46,592 nucleotides of DNA. Source: Actinomycetota bacterium. Its GTDB lineage: Bacteria > Actinomycetota > Thermoleophilia > Gaiellales > Gaiellaceae. Location: the NCBI GenBank assembly GCA_003152275.1, contig PLZU01000026.1, positions 1 to 46,592 of the forward strand. Direction: 5' to 3'. Made by a program: the position numbers and the translations under genes. The notes under the pieces are model-generated. The model saw only the letters and a list, made by a program, of their open reading frames with translations. It was not told where the DNA came from and searched no databases. Position 1 is the stretch's first letter; every line of letters starts with the position of its first letter. Below, in pieces: positions 1 through 8,281 of this stretch.

Positions 1-817
1 AGTGGAACGCCATGTGGCACTCGTCCCCGTCGCCGAAGTACTCGACGACGTCCTCCGGCCACTGGTTCGCCTCGGCGAGCAACACGCGGTCCGGGTAGCG
101 CGCGTCGATCTCGGCGCGCACGCGCTTGAGGTACTCATGCGTCTCCGGCAGGTTCTCGCCGTTCGTGCCCTCGCGCTCGTAGAGATACGGCACAGCGTCA
201 AGACGGAAGCCGTCGATGCCGAGGTCAAGCCAGAAACGTAGGACGTTCAGCATCGCCTCCTGCACGTCCGGGTTGTCGTAGTTCAAGTCGGGCTGATGAC
301 TGAAGAAGCGGTGCCAGTAGTACTGACCGCGCACCGGGTCGAACGTCCAGTTCGACGTCTCCGTGTCGATGAAGATGATGCGGGCGTCGCTGTAGGGCTC
401 GTCGGTGTCGGACCACACGTACCAGTCGCCTTTCGGGCCCTTCGGATCGGTGCGCGACTCCTGGAACCACGCGTGGTCGGCCGAGGTGTGATTCATGACG
501 AGATCGGCGATCACGCGCATCCCGCGCTGATGTGCCTGGTCGACGAACTCGCGGAAGTCGTCGACCGTTCCGTAATCGGGATGAATCGCGAAGAAGTCCG
601 CTATGTCGTAGCCGCCGTCCTTGAGCGGCGACACGTACATCGGCAGCAGCCAGATGCAATCGACGCCGAGCCACTGCAGGAAATCGAGCTTGTCGATCAG
701 CCCCCGGAAGTCGCCCGAGCCGTCGTCGTTGCCGTCGAAGAACCCGCGAATGTGAATCTCGTAGAAGACGGCGCGCTTGAACCACAGCGGGTCTCGCTCG
801 AACCATTGCTCAGACAT
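1..817 (-). CDS. treS: Trehalose synthase / maltose alpha-D-glucosyltransferase, 3' part beyond window
   Basis: GH13 enzyme interconverting maltose and trehalose in the cytosol; it supplies the maltose that is phosphorylated and used by GlgE. The reading frame runs from ATG at 817 off the left edge, so only about 272 N-terminal residues are visible. Seen: an opening with FYEIHIRGF and [10 protein letters not shown], the GH13 region I segment ending VMNHTS, and the nucleophile region [19 protein letters not shown], typical of TreS rather than other amylases. A GGAG lies 6 nt before the ATG, inside the end of glgE, and the two genes overlap by 8 bp, so translation is probably coupled. Maltokinase is not visible here and may lie to the left or be fused. 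Confidence is high for the family. Confidence 0.9.
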   Translation of the reverse strand, partial: MSEQWFERDPLWFKRAVFYEIHIRGFFDGNDDGSGDFRGLIDKLDFLQWLGVDCIWLLPMYVSPLKDGGYDIADFFAIHPDYGTVDDFREFVDQAHQRGMRVIADLVMNHTSADHAWFQESRTDPKGPKGDWYVWSDTDEPYSDARIIFIDTETSNWTFDPVRGQYYWHRFFSHQPDLNYDNPDVQEAMLNVLRFWLDLGIDGFRLDAVPYLYEREGTNGENLPETHEYLKRVRAEIDARYPDRVLLAEANQWPEDVVEYFGDGDECHMAFH

Positions 818-2633
818 CTGCTGCTCCGCCGATCCTCAAGACGTGACTTTTACCCGGTGGGAGCCGCACGTAGTTGCGGCCGATGTGCCACGACCACTCT
901 TCGTCCCCGAGCAGGTCGCGCACGCGATAGGTCGGCGGCAGACCAGTCGAGACGGGCAGGATGCACGCGCCTTCCTGCAATGCGGCTGGGTCGAGGTTGA
1001 CGACAACGAGCACGACGTTATCGGCCGTGCGCTTCAGATACGCGAAGATCTGCTCGTTCTCTGTCTCGAGGAATGTGACGTTGTCGAGGTGCTGCAACGC
1101 GGGGTTCGCGCGCCTCGCACTGTTCAGCTTGGAGACGAGCGGGAGCAGCGGGCCGTCCAGCGCGCGCTTCTTTGTCTCGTATTTCTCCGAGTCGAGGTAT
1201 TCCTCCGAGCCTACGCGGAGGGGTACGTTCTCGAAATGCTCGAAGCCGGAGTACATGCCGTACGACGGCGAGAGCGTCGCCGCCAGCACGAGGCGTGCTT
1301 CGAATGCGGGCGGACCTCCACGCACGAGGTACTCGTGCAGGATGTCCGGCGTGTTCACGAAGCAGTTCGGCCGGTAGTACTCCCGCCACTCGAGCAGCTG
1401 CCCCATGAACTCGAGCAGCTCCCAGCGCGTGTTCTTCCACGTGAAGTACGTGTAGCTCTGCGCGAAGCCGCTCTTGCCGAGCGTCTGCATCATCGCCGGT
1501 CGGGTGAATGCCTCTGCGAGGAAGATCACATCCGGATGCTCACCGCGCACCTCGTCGATCAGCCACTCCCAGAACGGAACCGGCTTTGTGTGCGGGTTGT
1601 CGACGCGGAACACGGTGACGCCGCGTGCAACCCAGAACAGCACGACGTCGCGCAACGCCGCCCACAGCCCCTTCCAGTCCTCGGAGTCGAAATTGACGTT
1701 GTAGATGTCCTGGTAGCGCTTCGGGGGATTCTCCGCGTATTTCAACGTGCCGTCCGGGCGGCGGTTGAACCACTCGGGGTGCTGCTTCAGCCACGGGTGG
1801 TCCGGTGAGCACTGGATCGCGAAGTCGATTGCGATCTCCATGTCGAGCTTCTTCGCAGCAGCGACGAGGCGTTCGAACTCCTCGACCGTGCCGAGCTCCG
1901 CGTTGATCGCGTCGTGGCCGCCGTCAGCCGAGCCGATCGCCCACGGACTGCCCGGATCCTTCGGTCCAGCTTTCAGCGCGTTGTTGGCTCCCTTGCGGTT
2001 CGAGCGTCCGATCGGATGAATCGGCGGAAGGTAGACGACGTCGAAGCCGAGCTCGGCGAGCGCCGGCAGCAGCGCGCGCACACCTTCGAAGCCGCCCCAC
2101 GAGCGTGGGAAGAGCTCGTACCACGCGCCGAAGCGCGCGAGTGTCCGGTCGACGTCGACTTCGAGCGTCTGCGACCACGACTTCTCGAACCGGTCCTCCG
2201 AGACCAACGCGAGCGTTTCCTCGACCGTCAAGGTCTCGCGGCCGAGCATGACCGCAGCCTCTGCAAGCTCCGCAACCAAGTCTGTCTCGCCTCCGTCGAG
2301 CTTCCGTCGCAGCTCCTCCTGGAATGACGCGACCCGGTCGACCCAGGCCTCGATGCGGTACGACCAGCTCCCGCAGCGATCGACGGCGAACGACCCTGAC
2401 CACTCGTCGTTGCCGAGCGGCGTCAACGGCGCCTCCAGCCAGCGCGTCGCGCCGGCCGGCTTGTAGCGGACGGCAGCGCCGAGCGTCTCGTGGCCGTCGC
2501 GGAAGATGAGCGCCGTGACGTCCACCCGGTCGCCTTCCGTGCATTTCACGGGATGGCGGCCGCAGTCGATCTGCGGCGTCACGCGCTGGATCTGGATCCG
2601 CGGCGGCGGCTCGTTCGTCTTCGGAAGTGGCAC
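810..2633 (-). CDS. glgE: Alpha-1,4-glucan:maltose-1-phosphate maltosyltransferase
   Basis: Adds maltosyl units from maltose-1-phosphate to alpha-glucan, the polymerising step of the TreS-Mak-GlgE route. An N-terminal all-beta domain ([17 protein letters not shown]) precedes a GH13 barrel. The nucleophile Asp sits in [16 protein letters not shown] (about residue 345 from the GTG at 2633), the acid/base Glu in FLAEAFTRP, and the third Asp in NTPDILHEY. The length of about 607 residues is a little short of the usual 640-700. Start choice is uncertain: the frame is open to a TTG at 2660, but GTG 2633 gives the usual short lead-in before the first beta strand; neither has a clear ribosome site. 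It is the first gene of the glgE-treS operon and faces malQ head to head. Confidence 0.93.
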   Translation of the reverse strand: MPLPKTNEPPPRIQIQRVTPQIDCGRHPVKCTEGDRVDVTALIFRDGHETLGAAVRYKPAGATRWLEAPLTPLGNDEWSGSFAVDRCGSWSYRIEAWVDRVASFQEELRRKLDGGETDLVAELAEAAVMLGRETLTVEETLALVSEDRFEKSWSQTLEVDVDRTLARFGAWYELFPRSWGGFEGVRALLPALAELGFDVVYLPPIHPIGRSNRKGANNALKAGPKDPGSPWAIGSADGGHDAINAELGTVEEFERLVAAAKKLDMEIAIDFAIQCSPDHPWLKQHPEWFNRRPDGTLKYAENPPKRYQDIYNVNFDSEDWKGLWAALRDVVLFWVARGVTVFRVDNPHTKPVPFWEWLIDEVRGEHPDVIFLAEAFTRPAMMQTLGKSGFAQSYTYFTWKNTRWELLEFMGQLLEWREYYRPNCFVNTPDILHEYLVRGGPPAFEARLVLAATLSPSYGMYSGFEHFENVPLRVGSEEYLDSEKYETKKRALDGPLLPLVSKLNSARRANPALQHLDNVTFLETENEQIFAYLKRTADNVVLVVVNLDPAALQEGACILPVSTGLPPTYRVRDLLGDEEWSWHIGRNYVRLPPGKSHVLRIGGAADV

Positions 2634-2671
2634 GACCAGGAGAGTTTCGATGATCTGCAAGAGTCAAACGG

Positions 2672-3877
2672 ATGCAACTGCGGCGCTCCTCGGGAATCTT
2701 CCTGCACCCGACGTCGCTGCCGGGGGGTCGTCTGGACGCCGACGCGTACCGGTTCGTCGACTGGCTCGAGGCTGCTGGGCAGTCCTGGTGGCAGGTGCTG
2801 CCGCTCGGACCGCCGGACGAAGTCGGCTCGCCCTACCGGTCCACCTCGGCCTTTGCAGCGTCACCGCTGCTGCTCGCGGAACCCCAGGCAGCCGTTTCGG
2901 AGCGCGAGCTCGAGGACTTCGTGGCGCGCCACCCGTACTGGACCGGCGAGTGGGAGGGGTTCGCGGGCGCGGGAGCGCTCGCCGACCAGGTCCGGTTCGA
3001 GCGGGAGTGGACGGCGCTGCGCGACTACGCGCGCCGGCGCACCGTCCGGCTGATCGGCGACATCCCCATCTATGTCTCTGACGCTGGCGCCGACGTGGAA
3101 GCCTGGCCGGAGCTCTTCGCAACAGGCGAGGTCGCAGGCGCTCCACCGGATGCGCTGAACGCGAACGGGCAGCACTGGGGAAACCCGTTGTACGACTGGG
3201 CCGCGCACCGCGCCACTGGCTACCACTGGTGGATCGAGCGCTTCCGCCGCGTCTTCGAGCTCGTCGATCTCTCGAGGGTCGACCACTTCCGCGGCTACGT
3301 CTCGTACTGGGCGATCCCGGAGCGGGACACGACCGCACGAAGCGGCAGGTGGCGGCGCGGGCCCGGTGCCGAGCTCTTCCGCGCAGTCGAGCGCGCGCTC
3401 GGCGGCTTACCGGTGATCGCGGAAGACCTCGGCGTGATCACGCCCGCCGTCCGGCAGCTGCGGGACGAGCTCCACCTGCCGGGCACCGTGGTGCTCCTCT
3501 GGGCGTTCCGCCCGTCGCCGTCGAACCCGCACGCGCCGCGCAATCACCGGGTGAACCAGGTCGCGTACACGAGCACACACGACACCGACACGACCGTCGG
3601 CTGGTTCGAATCGCTGACGCAGCAGCAACGTGCGGCCACCGGCCTCGACCCGAGCGAGCCCAACTGGGGACTGATCGAGATCGCAATGCAGTCGCGCGCC
3701 GCACTCGCGATCGTTCCGGCGCAGGACGTCCTCGCCCTCAGCAGCGAGGCGCGGATGAACCGGCCCGGCGAGACGTACGGCAACTGGTCGTGGCGGCTCG
3801 AGCGCGGTCAGCTCACCGATGAGCTTGCAGCGCGACTGCGGAGCGAGACGACACGCGGCCGCAGGATGCCGCGTTAG
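2672..3877 (+). CDS. malQ: 4-alpha-glucanotransferase, unusually short
   Basis: GH77 amylomaltase: moves glucan segments between maltooligosaccharides, complementing GlgE/TreS. It opens with SSGIFLHPTSLPGG. The GH77 catalytic set is intact: nucleophile Asp204 in VDHFRG, acid/base Glu251 in IAEDLGVITP, Asp304 in STHDTDTT, and a conserved VLALSSEARMNRPG near the end. It has only 401 residues against about 500 for the compact bacterial enzymes. The missing length lies between SPLLLAE (about 70) and RLIGDIPIYV (about 130), a region carrying extra helices in homologues. ATG 2672 is the only good start; there is no clear ribosome site, so the mRNA may be leaderless. The stop overlaps that of the convergent aquaporin. 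Confidence 0.93.
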   Translation: MQLRRSSGIFLHPTSLPGGRLDADAYRFVDWLEAAGQSWWQVLPLGPPDEVGSPYRSTSAFAASPLLLAEPQAAVSERELEDFVARHPYWTGEWEGFAGAGALADQVRFEREWTALRDYARRRTVRLIGDIPIYVSDAGADVEAWPELFATGEVAGAPPDALNANGQHWGNPLYDWAAHRATGYHWWIERFRRVFELVDLSRVDHFRGYVSYWAIPERDTTARSGRWRRGPGAELFRAVERALGGLPVIAEDLGVITPAVRQLRDELHLPGTVVLLWAFRPSPSNPHAPRNHRVNQVAYTSTHDTDTTVGWFESLTQQQRAATGLDPSEPNWGLIEIAMQSRAALAIVPAQDVLALSSEARMNRPGETYGNWSWRLERGQLTDELAARLRSETTRGRRMPR

Positions 3878-4677
3878 TCGAGTGTGCCGCGGGCGGCCGT
3901 AGCGCCTCCAGGATCTCCCGGCCCGCGCAGCAGCCAGGCGATCCCCACCGCGATCGCGGCGCCCGTGAGCGGGCCGACGAGATAGACCCAGAGGTGGCCA
4001 AAGCGGCCGAGGACGAGGTCGGGGGCGAGCGAGCGAGCCGGGTTCATCGAGGTGCCGCTGATCGGGCTTGACCAGAGGCCCGCGAGGATGATGTAACCAC
4101 CGACCGCCACCGCCGAAAGCGCGCCGACGTTTTGCGCGCGCGAGGCCGTACCGAGAATCGTGCTGACGAGGCCGACGGTGAGAACAAGCTCCATCAACAT
4201 TGCCTGCCAATTGCTGACCCCAGCGCCCGGTTCCGTTGCCCCGAGCATGCCGATCTTGCCGTAGACGGCCCAGAGAAAGAGACAGGCGAGGCTTGCGCCC
4301 GCGAGTTGAGCGAGAACGTAGCCCGGAACGCGGCGCCACGGAAAATCTTTGCGGAGGCTGAAGGCGAGCGTGACCGCGGGGTTGAGGTGTGCGCCCGAGA
4401 CAGCGCCCATGAACAAGATGATCGCCATCACCATCAAACCAGGCGCCGCGACGGCTGCCGGGCGGCTGATCGCACCGTGACTGATCGCGCCGACAACCGC
4501 CGCGCCTGCCCCAACCAGCACCAGCAAGAACGTTCCGAAGAGCTCCGAGAACAGGCGCCGCCATTCGAGCCGAGGGTCGTCGAAATCTGCGAGGCCGGGG
4601 AACTCGAGCGCGAGCAATGCGCGACGTGTTCCACTGGCCTCCAGCGCTTGGTTGTCGGGGTGCTTGTCGGCTTGCAT
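3874..4677 (-). CDS. MIP-family aquaporin/aquaglyceroporin
   Basis: Six-helix channel of the major intrinsic protein family in the cytoplasmic membrane. The two half-helix signatures are clear: HLNPAV (Asn99-Pro-Ala) and SMNPARSLAPDL (212-214), with the selectivity arginine right after the second NPA. An atypical hydrophilic N-terminal tail of about 40 residues comes before the first membrane helix (LFSELFGTFLLVLVGAG). The substrate (water, glycerol, or metalloid as for AqpS) cannot be read from sequence. It starts 29 bp after the ParB-like gene on the same strand, so it may be co-transcribed with it from the repeat array near 5157-5200 and belong to the phosphate response; that is inference. 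This window holds a second MIP gene in the ars operon. Confidence 0.88.
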   Translation of the reverse strand: MQADKHPDNQALEASGTRRALLALEFPGLADFDDPRLEWRRLFSELFGTFLLVLVGAGAAVVGAISHGAISRPAAVAAPGLMVMAIILFMGAVSGAHLNPAVTLAFSLRKDFPWRRVPGYVLAQLAGASLACLFLWAVYGKIGMLGATEPGAGVSNWQAMLMELVLTVGLVSTILGTASRAQNVGALSAVAVGGYIILAGLWSSPISGTSMNPARSLAPDLVLGRFGHLWVYLVGPLTGAAIAVGIAWLLRGPGDPGGATAARGTLD

Positions 4678-4706
4678 CGTCGCCTCTCCAGTCTCGAGGC
4701 GAGAAT

Positions 4707-5102
4707 CTACGAAGGCAGCTCGGCGATACGGCAGGGGATGTCTGCGTCCTCGTCGAGGTGGTAGCTGGCACAGATCCGGTGGTACCCGTCGGCCACGATC
4801 AACGCTAAACCATCCGCCGCACGCCCCCGAACGAGCAAGACGGGCGAGAGGAGCGCGCCCTTGGCGACGCGCTTCAGATCTTTTGCGACGTGCGGGTTAT
4901 CGATCGGCAGGAGAGGGAGACGACTCGCTCGCATCAGGTCCTTCGCCTGGTGGTTCACTGTGCTCGCGCCTCGCAACTCGTCGACAATGGACGCTGAGAC
5001 CTGTTCGGGAACAAGCAGACGCAGGTAGTTGGCAGCTGCCGGAAAATCGTGGTCTTCAGGCTCCTGCTGCCAATGTTCGGCTCGTTGACCCTTCTTGCTC
5101 AT
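4707..5102 (-). CDS. Small ParB/sulfiredoxin-like protein of unknown role
   Basis: About 131 residues, soluble and highly charged at the N-terminus. The C-terminal half (LPLLPIDNPHVAKDL, then LIVADGYHRICASYHLDED) resembles the ParB N-terminal/sulfiredoxin-like nucleotide-binding fold, where a DGxHR box is typical. No DNA-binding HTH domain follows, so it is not a partition ParB. The frame is open to GTG 5108; ATG 5102 (MSKKGQRAEHW) looks the better start. The 11-nt repeat array upstream (5157-5200) is oriented toward this gene, which suggests it is induced with the phosphate genes. The aquaporin follows 29 bp downstream. I know no function for it. Confidence 0.72.
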   Translation of the reverse strand: MSKKGQRAEHWQQEPEDHDFPAAANYLRLLVPEQVSASIVDELRGASTVNHQAKDLMRASRLPLLPIDNPHVAKDLKRVAKGALLSPVLLVRGRAADGLALIVADGYHRICASYHLDEDADIPCRIAELPS

Positions 5103-5156
5103 CTGCACGTGCAGGCTAACCGACGGCTCCTCCGTAAGATTTCGCGGGGCCGGAGG

Positions 5157-5200
5157 GTTCGGGTCCGGTCACGGTAAACGACCTGTGACTGTCCGGTTAC
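5157..5200 (-). promoter_or_regulatory. Candidate Pho box: 11-nt direct repeats
   Basis: Read on the minus strand, hexamers GTAACC (5200), GTCACA (5189) and TTTACC (5178) begin at exact 11-nt intervals, followed by a weak fourth unit ending at 5157. The spacing and the GTNACC core match the arrays before pstS, ppk1 and phoB. The array points toward the ParB-like gene (about 50 nt to its start) and lies 40 nt before the divergent CYTH-CHAD gene, so it could serve either or both. It is the weakest of the four arrays. Confidence 0.6.
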
Positions 5201-5240
5201 GAACGAGGTCCGGCGGCCGCGTACGGCTATTGTCGCCGCC

Positions 5241-6620
5241 GTGAAGACGACCGTCGAACACGAGCGGAAGCTCGAGGCGCCGCAGGGCTTCGAGCTCCCC
5301 GACCTAGGCGGCGAGCCGCTCGAGCCGCGCGTCTTCACCTCGGTCTACCACGACACCGGCGACCACTCCCTTGCGCGCGCCGGCATCACCCTGCGAAGGC
5401 GAACCGAGCGCGGGAACAGCGTCTGGCAGCTCAAGCTGCCTGTCAACGGTGCGCGTCTCGAGCTCGAGGAACCGGGCGGGCCGGCAGGGCCACCCGATCG
5501 GCTGCGTGCCCTCCTCCGCGCACACGAACGGCGCACTGCGTTCGAACCCGTAGCAGAGCTTCGTACGCGCCGGCACGGGTCACTTCTCACGCGCGATTCG
5601 ATCACTGCCGAGGTCACCGTGGACGAAGTCACCGTGATGGATGCCCAGCGCGTCGCCTCCGAGTTCGTCGAGCTCGAGATCGAGCTGCGGGAAGGCGATC
5701 CAGCAGGGCTCAAGCGAATCGCGAAGGAGCTGGAGCGAGCGGGCGCGCGGGGGCGCGACCTGACGCCAAAGCTTTTCCGCGTGCTCTCGCTCGAACCACA
5801 CGCGCGCGCGAAGACGCCATTCGAATCGCTTCGCCAGCGCCTGCGGGACCAGCTCGACCAGATTTTTGCGCACGATCCCGGCACCCGACTCGGCACCGAT
5901 CCTGAGAGCATCCACGACATGCGCGTGGCCGTCCGCCGTGCCCGCGCGCTCCTGCGCGCCGGCAAACCGCTCATCGCAGCCGATACGCAGGCGCTGTCGC
6001 TCGAGCTTCAGTGGCTCGGCTCGGTGCTCGGCGATGTTCGGGATCTCGACGTCCTTCTCGCACGGCTCCGCGACGAAGCGGCGACCCTCGATGCAGGCGA
6101 TCGTGCCGCAGCAGGCAGGCTGTTGCGTTCGCTGGAACGGCAACGTACGCGTGCACGCCGGACGTTGCTAAAAGCGCTCGACGGCCAGCGTTACGACGCG
6201 CTGCTGGACCAGTTCGAGGAAGTGCTCACGACCCTCGAGCCAAGCGCGAGCACGGTTACGCTCGATAGTCTGGCGCGCCGCGAGCTCAACCGCCTCCGCC
6301 GCGACGTGCGGGCACTCGACCAAGAGCCGGCCGACGATGTGCTGCACGCACTCCGGAAGCGCGGCAAGCGCGTGCGCTACGCACATGAGCTTTCGGGTGC
6401 CAAAGCGGTCGTGAAACGCGCGAAGGCGTTCCAGGACGTGCTCGGCGAGCATCAAGATTCGGTGGTCGCCGAGGAGCGTCTGCGCGCGCTCACGCACGAC
6501 GCCCCGGCAGACCAGTCGCTCGCGGCGGGCCTCCTGATCGAGCATGAGCGTTCACACCGGGCTAGAGCGCGCGCCTCGTGGCGCAAGGCGTGGCGAGAGC
6601 TCGAGCGCACGGCCAGGTGA
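5241..6620 (+). CDS. CYTH and CHAD domain protein
   Basis: 459 residues. The N-terminal CYTH (triphosphate tunnel) domain starts at once with VEHERKLEAP, a version of the ExExK signature, and continues with alternating charged strands (TLRRRT, WQLKLP, TAEVTVDEV, VELEIEL) to about 190. The C-terminal CHAD domain (about 195-455) is helical with repeated basic/histidine positions such as SIHDMRVAVRRARALLRA and LHALRKRGKRVRYAHEL. CHAD is an established polyphosphate-binding domain, and CYTH enzymes hydrolyse or make triphosphates, so the gene fits the neighbouring ppk1/ppx. The start is GTG 5241 with no ribosome site; TATTGT ends 7 nt upstream, compatible with a leaderless transcript. Its stop overlaps the Nudix start (GTGA), forming a three-gene operon. 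Confidence 0.92.
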   Translation: MKTTVEHERKLEAPQGFELPDLGGEPLEPRVFTSVYHDTGDHSLARAGITLRRRTERGNSVWQLKLPVNGARLELEEPGGPAGPPDRLRALLRAHERRTAFEPVAELRTRRHGSLLTRDSITAEVTVDEVTVMDAQRVASEFVELEIELREGDPAGLKRIAKELERAGARGRDLTPKLFRVLSLEPHARAKTPFESLRQRLRDQLDQIFAHDPGTRLGTDPESIHDMRVAVRRARALLRAGKPLIAADTQALSLELQWLGSVLGDVRDLDVLLARLRDEAATLDAGDRAAAGRLLRSLERQRTRARRTLLKALDGQRYDALLDQFEEVLTTLEPSASTVTLDSLARRELNRLRRDVRALDQEPADDVLHALRKRGKRVRYAHELSGAKAVVKRAKAFQDVLGEHQDSVVAEERLRALTHDAPADQSLAAGLLIEHERSHRARARASWRKAWRELERTAR

Positions 6621-6994
6621 GCCTTGTCAGAGCGGCCGGCGGCCTTGTGCTCCGCGACGGCGAGGTTATCCTTGTACACCGGCCGCGGTACGACGACTGG
6701 ACATTCCCGAAGGGAAAGGCGGAGGACGGCGAGACCGACGAGGCGTGCGCGGTACGCGAGGTGCGGGAAGAGACGGGTCTTCTCTGCCTCCTCGTCTCCG
6801 AGGCCGGCACGACCGAGTACGTCGACACGAAGGGTCGCCCCAAGCGCGTGCGGTGGTGGTTGATGGAGCCGCTGCAAGGCGAGTTCACGCCGACGGACGA
6901 GGTGGACGAGGTGCGGTGGGCTGAACCCGTCACGGCAGCGAAACTCCTCAGCTACGGTCGCGACATCGCACTGCTCGGAGCGGCGCTGCAATGA
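6617..6994 (+). CDS. Nudix hydrolase (MutT1-like N-terminal half)
   Basis: 125 residues from GTG 6617, which overlaps the CYTH-CHAD stop as GTGA; a longer frame from 6578 exists but would run deep into the previous gene. A perfect Nudix box (GX5EX7REXXEEXGX) spans residues 33-55, ending REVREETGL, and binds the metal used to cleave nucleoside diphosphate-linked substrates. W28/F30-P31 (DWTFPKGK) just before the box is typical of MutT1/diadenosine polyphosphate hydrolases. The next gene, overlapping by ATGA, is a SixA-type phosphatase. In Mycobacterium these two modules are fused as MutT1 and sit beside ppk1, as here. The probable job is 8-oxo-dGTP or diadenosine polyphosphate hydrolysis. Confidence 0.9.
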   Translation: MSLVRAAGGLVLRDGEVILVHRPRYDDWTFPKGKAEDGETDEACAVREVREETGLLCLLVSEAGTTEYVDTKGRPKRVRWWLMEPLQGEFTPTDEVDEVRWAEPVTAAKLLSYGRDIALLGAALQ

Positions 6995-7383
6995 GCGTGA
7001 TCCTGCTCCGACACGCGTCGGCCGGCAAGCGCGAAGCATGGAGGGGCGACGACCGGCTGCGCCCGCTGGACAAACGCGGCCGCGCCCAGGCTGCTGCGCT
7101 TTGCGACCTGCTCCGCGCGCGAGGCGTGCAGCGCGTGCTCTCGAGCCCGTACGTGCGCTGCACACAGACGGTCGCACCGCTCGAGCTCGAGATCGTCCCC
7201 GACGAGCGCCTCGCGGAGGGTGCGCCGGTCGAGGCGACGCTCGCGCTGCTGCATTACCTCGAGGACGCTGTCGCGTGTACGCACGGCGACGTCATCGAAG
7301 GGGTGATCGGCCGCAGCCTGGCCAAGGGTGCAGCCGTCGTGCTCGACGGGCTGCGCGAAGTGGAAGAGATCGCCGCTTCTTAA
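6991..7383 (+). CDS. SixA-like histidine phosphatase (MutT1-like C-terminal half)
   Basis: 130-residue member of the histidine phosphatase (phosphoglycerate mutase-like) superfamily. The catalytic His8 lies in LLRHASAGKR, the usual second arginine in SSPYVRCTQT (51-60), and the second histidine in CTHGD (about 98). It is short, like SixA, which removes phosphate from histidine phosphotransfer proteins; alternatively it acts in trans with the preceding Nudix protein as the phosphatase half of a split MutT1, converting the released diphosphate further. ATG 6991 overlaps the Nudix stop (ATGA), so the two are translationally coupled. Its end overlaps the end of convergent ppx by 4 bp. Confidence 0.88.
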   Translation: MSVILLRHASAGKREAWRGDDRLRPLDKRGRAQAAALCDLLRARGVQRVLSSPYVRCTQTVAPLELEIVPDERLAEGAPVEATLALLHYLEDAVACTHGDVIEGVIGRSLAKGAAVVLDGLREVEEIAAS

Positions 7384-8237
7384 GCTGCGAGCGCGGCCAT
7401 CGTCGCGAGCACCGCGCCCTCGCGGATGCCGCCGTCGCAGACGTGGAGCGGCACGCCGAGGAGCTCGTGCACCTGCGCAAGAATCGCGACACCGGCGGGC
7501 AGGATGCGGGCGCGCGAGCGATCAACGCCGAAGCGCCTGGAAATCGCGCGCGCCGTCGTCGTCTCGACGAGCCGTAACGCCTCGGTGAGCTCGGCGTCGG
7601 CCAGCCAAGGGCCGACGAGCCGGCGCGCTGCACGCGCGCTGCCCCCGACCGCGAGCACGAGCTCGACCCGCGGCGGTGCCAGCTCGGCGAGCGCCTCCGC
7701 CGCTTCGCGACGGGCGTGGTCGAGATCGGCTGCACGTACGGAGAGCCGCACCGAGCCGAGATCGATGGAGGAGACCCAGTCCGGCGCCCGGCCGGGAGAG
7801 CCGACGGCGATCTCCGTCGAAGCGCCGCCGACGTCGCACACCGCGATCCGCCCCGGCAGCTCGATGCCCGCCGTGGCTACCGCGCCGCCGTACGCAAGCC
7901 TGCCCTCCTCCTCGGTCGAGAGGACGCGAACCGGCTGCTCGGCCGCACGCCGTAGCGCGGCAATGAGCTCGTCGGCGTTGTCGCTCTGCCGGCCTGGAGC
8001 GGTCAGGAACACATCGAGCGACTCGACCCCGTGACGCCGCGCGATCGTGCAGAGCTTCCGAACCGCCTTCGCCGCGGTGGCGACACTCGTCTCCGAAACT
8101 CGTCCGCTGCGCTCGATCTCCTCGCCGAGCGAGAGTCGCACGCGCTCCTTGTCGATGGGCACGACGGCGCGTCCATCGACCCCCGCTACGAGCAGGCGGA
8201 TGGTGTTCGAGCCGACGTCGACGACTCCGATGCGCAC
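7380..8237 (-). CDS. ppx: Exopolyphosphatase / Ppx-GppA family phosphatase
   Basis: About 285 residues of the ASKHA-fold Ppx/GppA family, which strips terminal phosphate from polyphosphate or pppGpp. The phosphate-binding loops are visible: VVDVGSNTIRLLV at the very N-terminus, the catalytic-Glu segment STEEEGRLAYGG, CDVGGASTEIAVG, and the later VLAVGGSARAARRL. It is the single-module short form seen in Actinobacteria, without the C-terminal HD domain of the enterobacterial enzyme. The frame is open much further upstream, but the family begins right at RIGVVDVG, so GTG 8237 is the start; no ATG is available. It lies 44 bp after ppk1 on the same strand, an operon pairing synthesis with degradation of polyphosphate. 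Confidence 0.92.
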   Translation of the reverse strand: MRIGVVDVGSNTIRLLVAGVDGRAVVPIDKERVRLSLGEEIERSGRVSETSVATAAKAVRKLCTIARRHGVESLDVFLTAPGRQSDNADELIAALRRAAEQPVRVLSTEEEGRLAYGGAVATAGIELPGRIAVCDVGGASTEIAVGSPGRAPDWVSSIDLGSVRLSVRAADLDHARREAAEALAELAPPRVELVLAVGGSARAARRLVGPWLADAELTEALRLVETTTARAISRRFGVDRSRARILPAGVAILAQVHELLGVPLHVCDGGIREGAVLATMAALAA

Positions 8238-8281
8238 TACACCGCATCGTAGGTTCCGCTCCGGAGGGCGCCTTGAACCTC

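Noticed and set aside
2..1000. Several plus-strand frames opposite treS
   Set aside because: They are antisense shadows of an unmistakable GH13 gene whose frame has no stop before the window edge.
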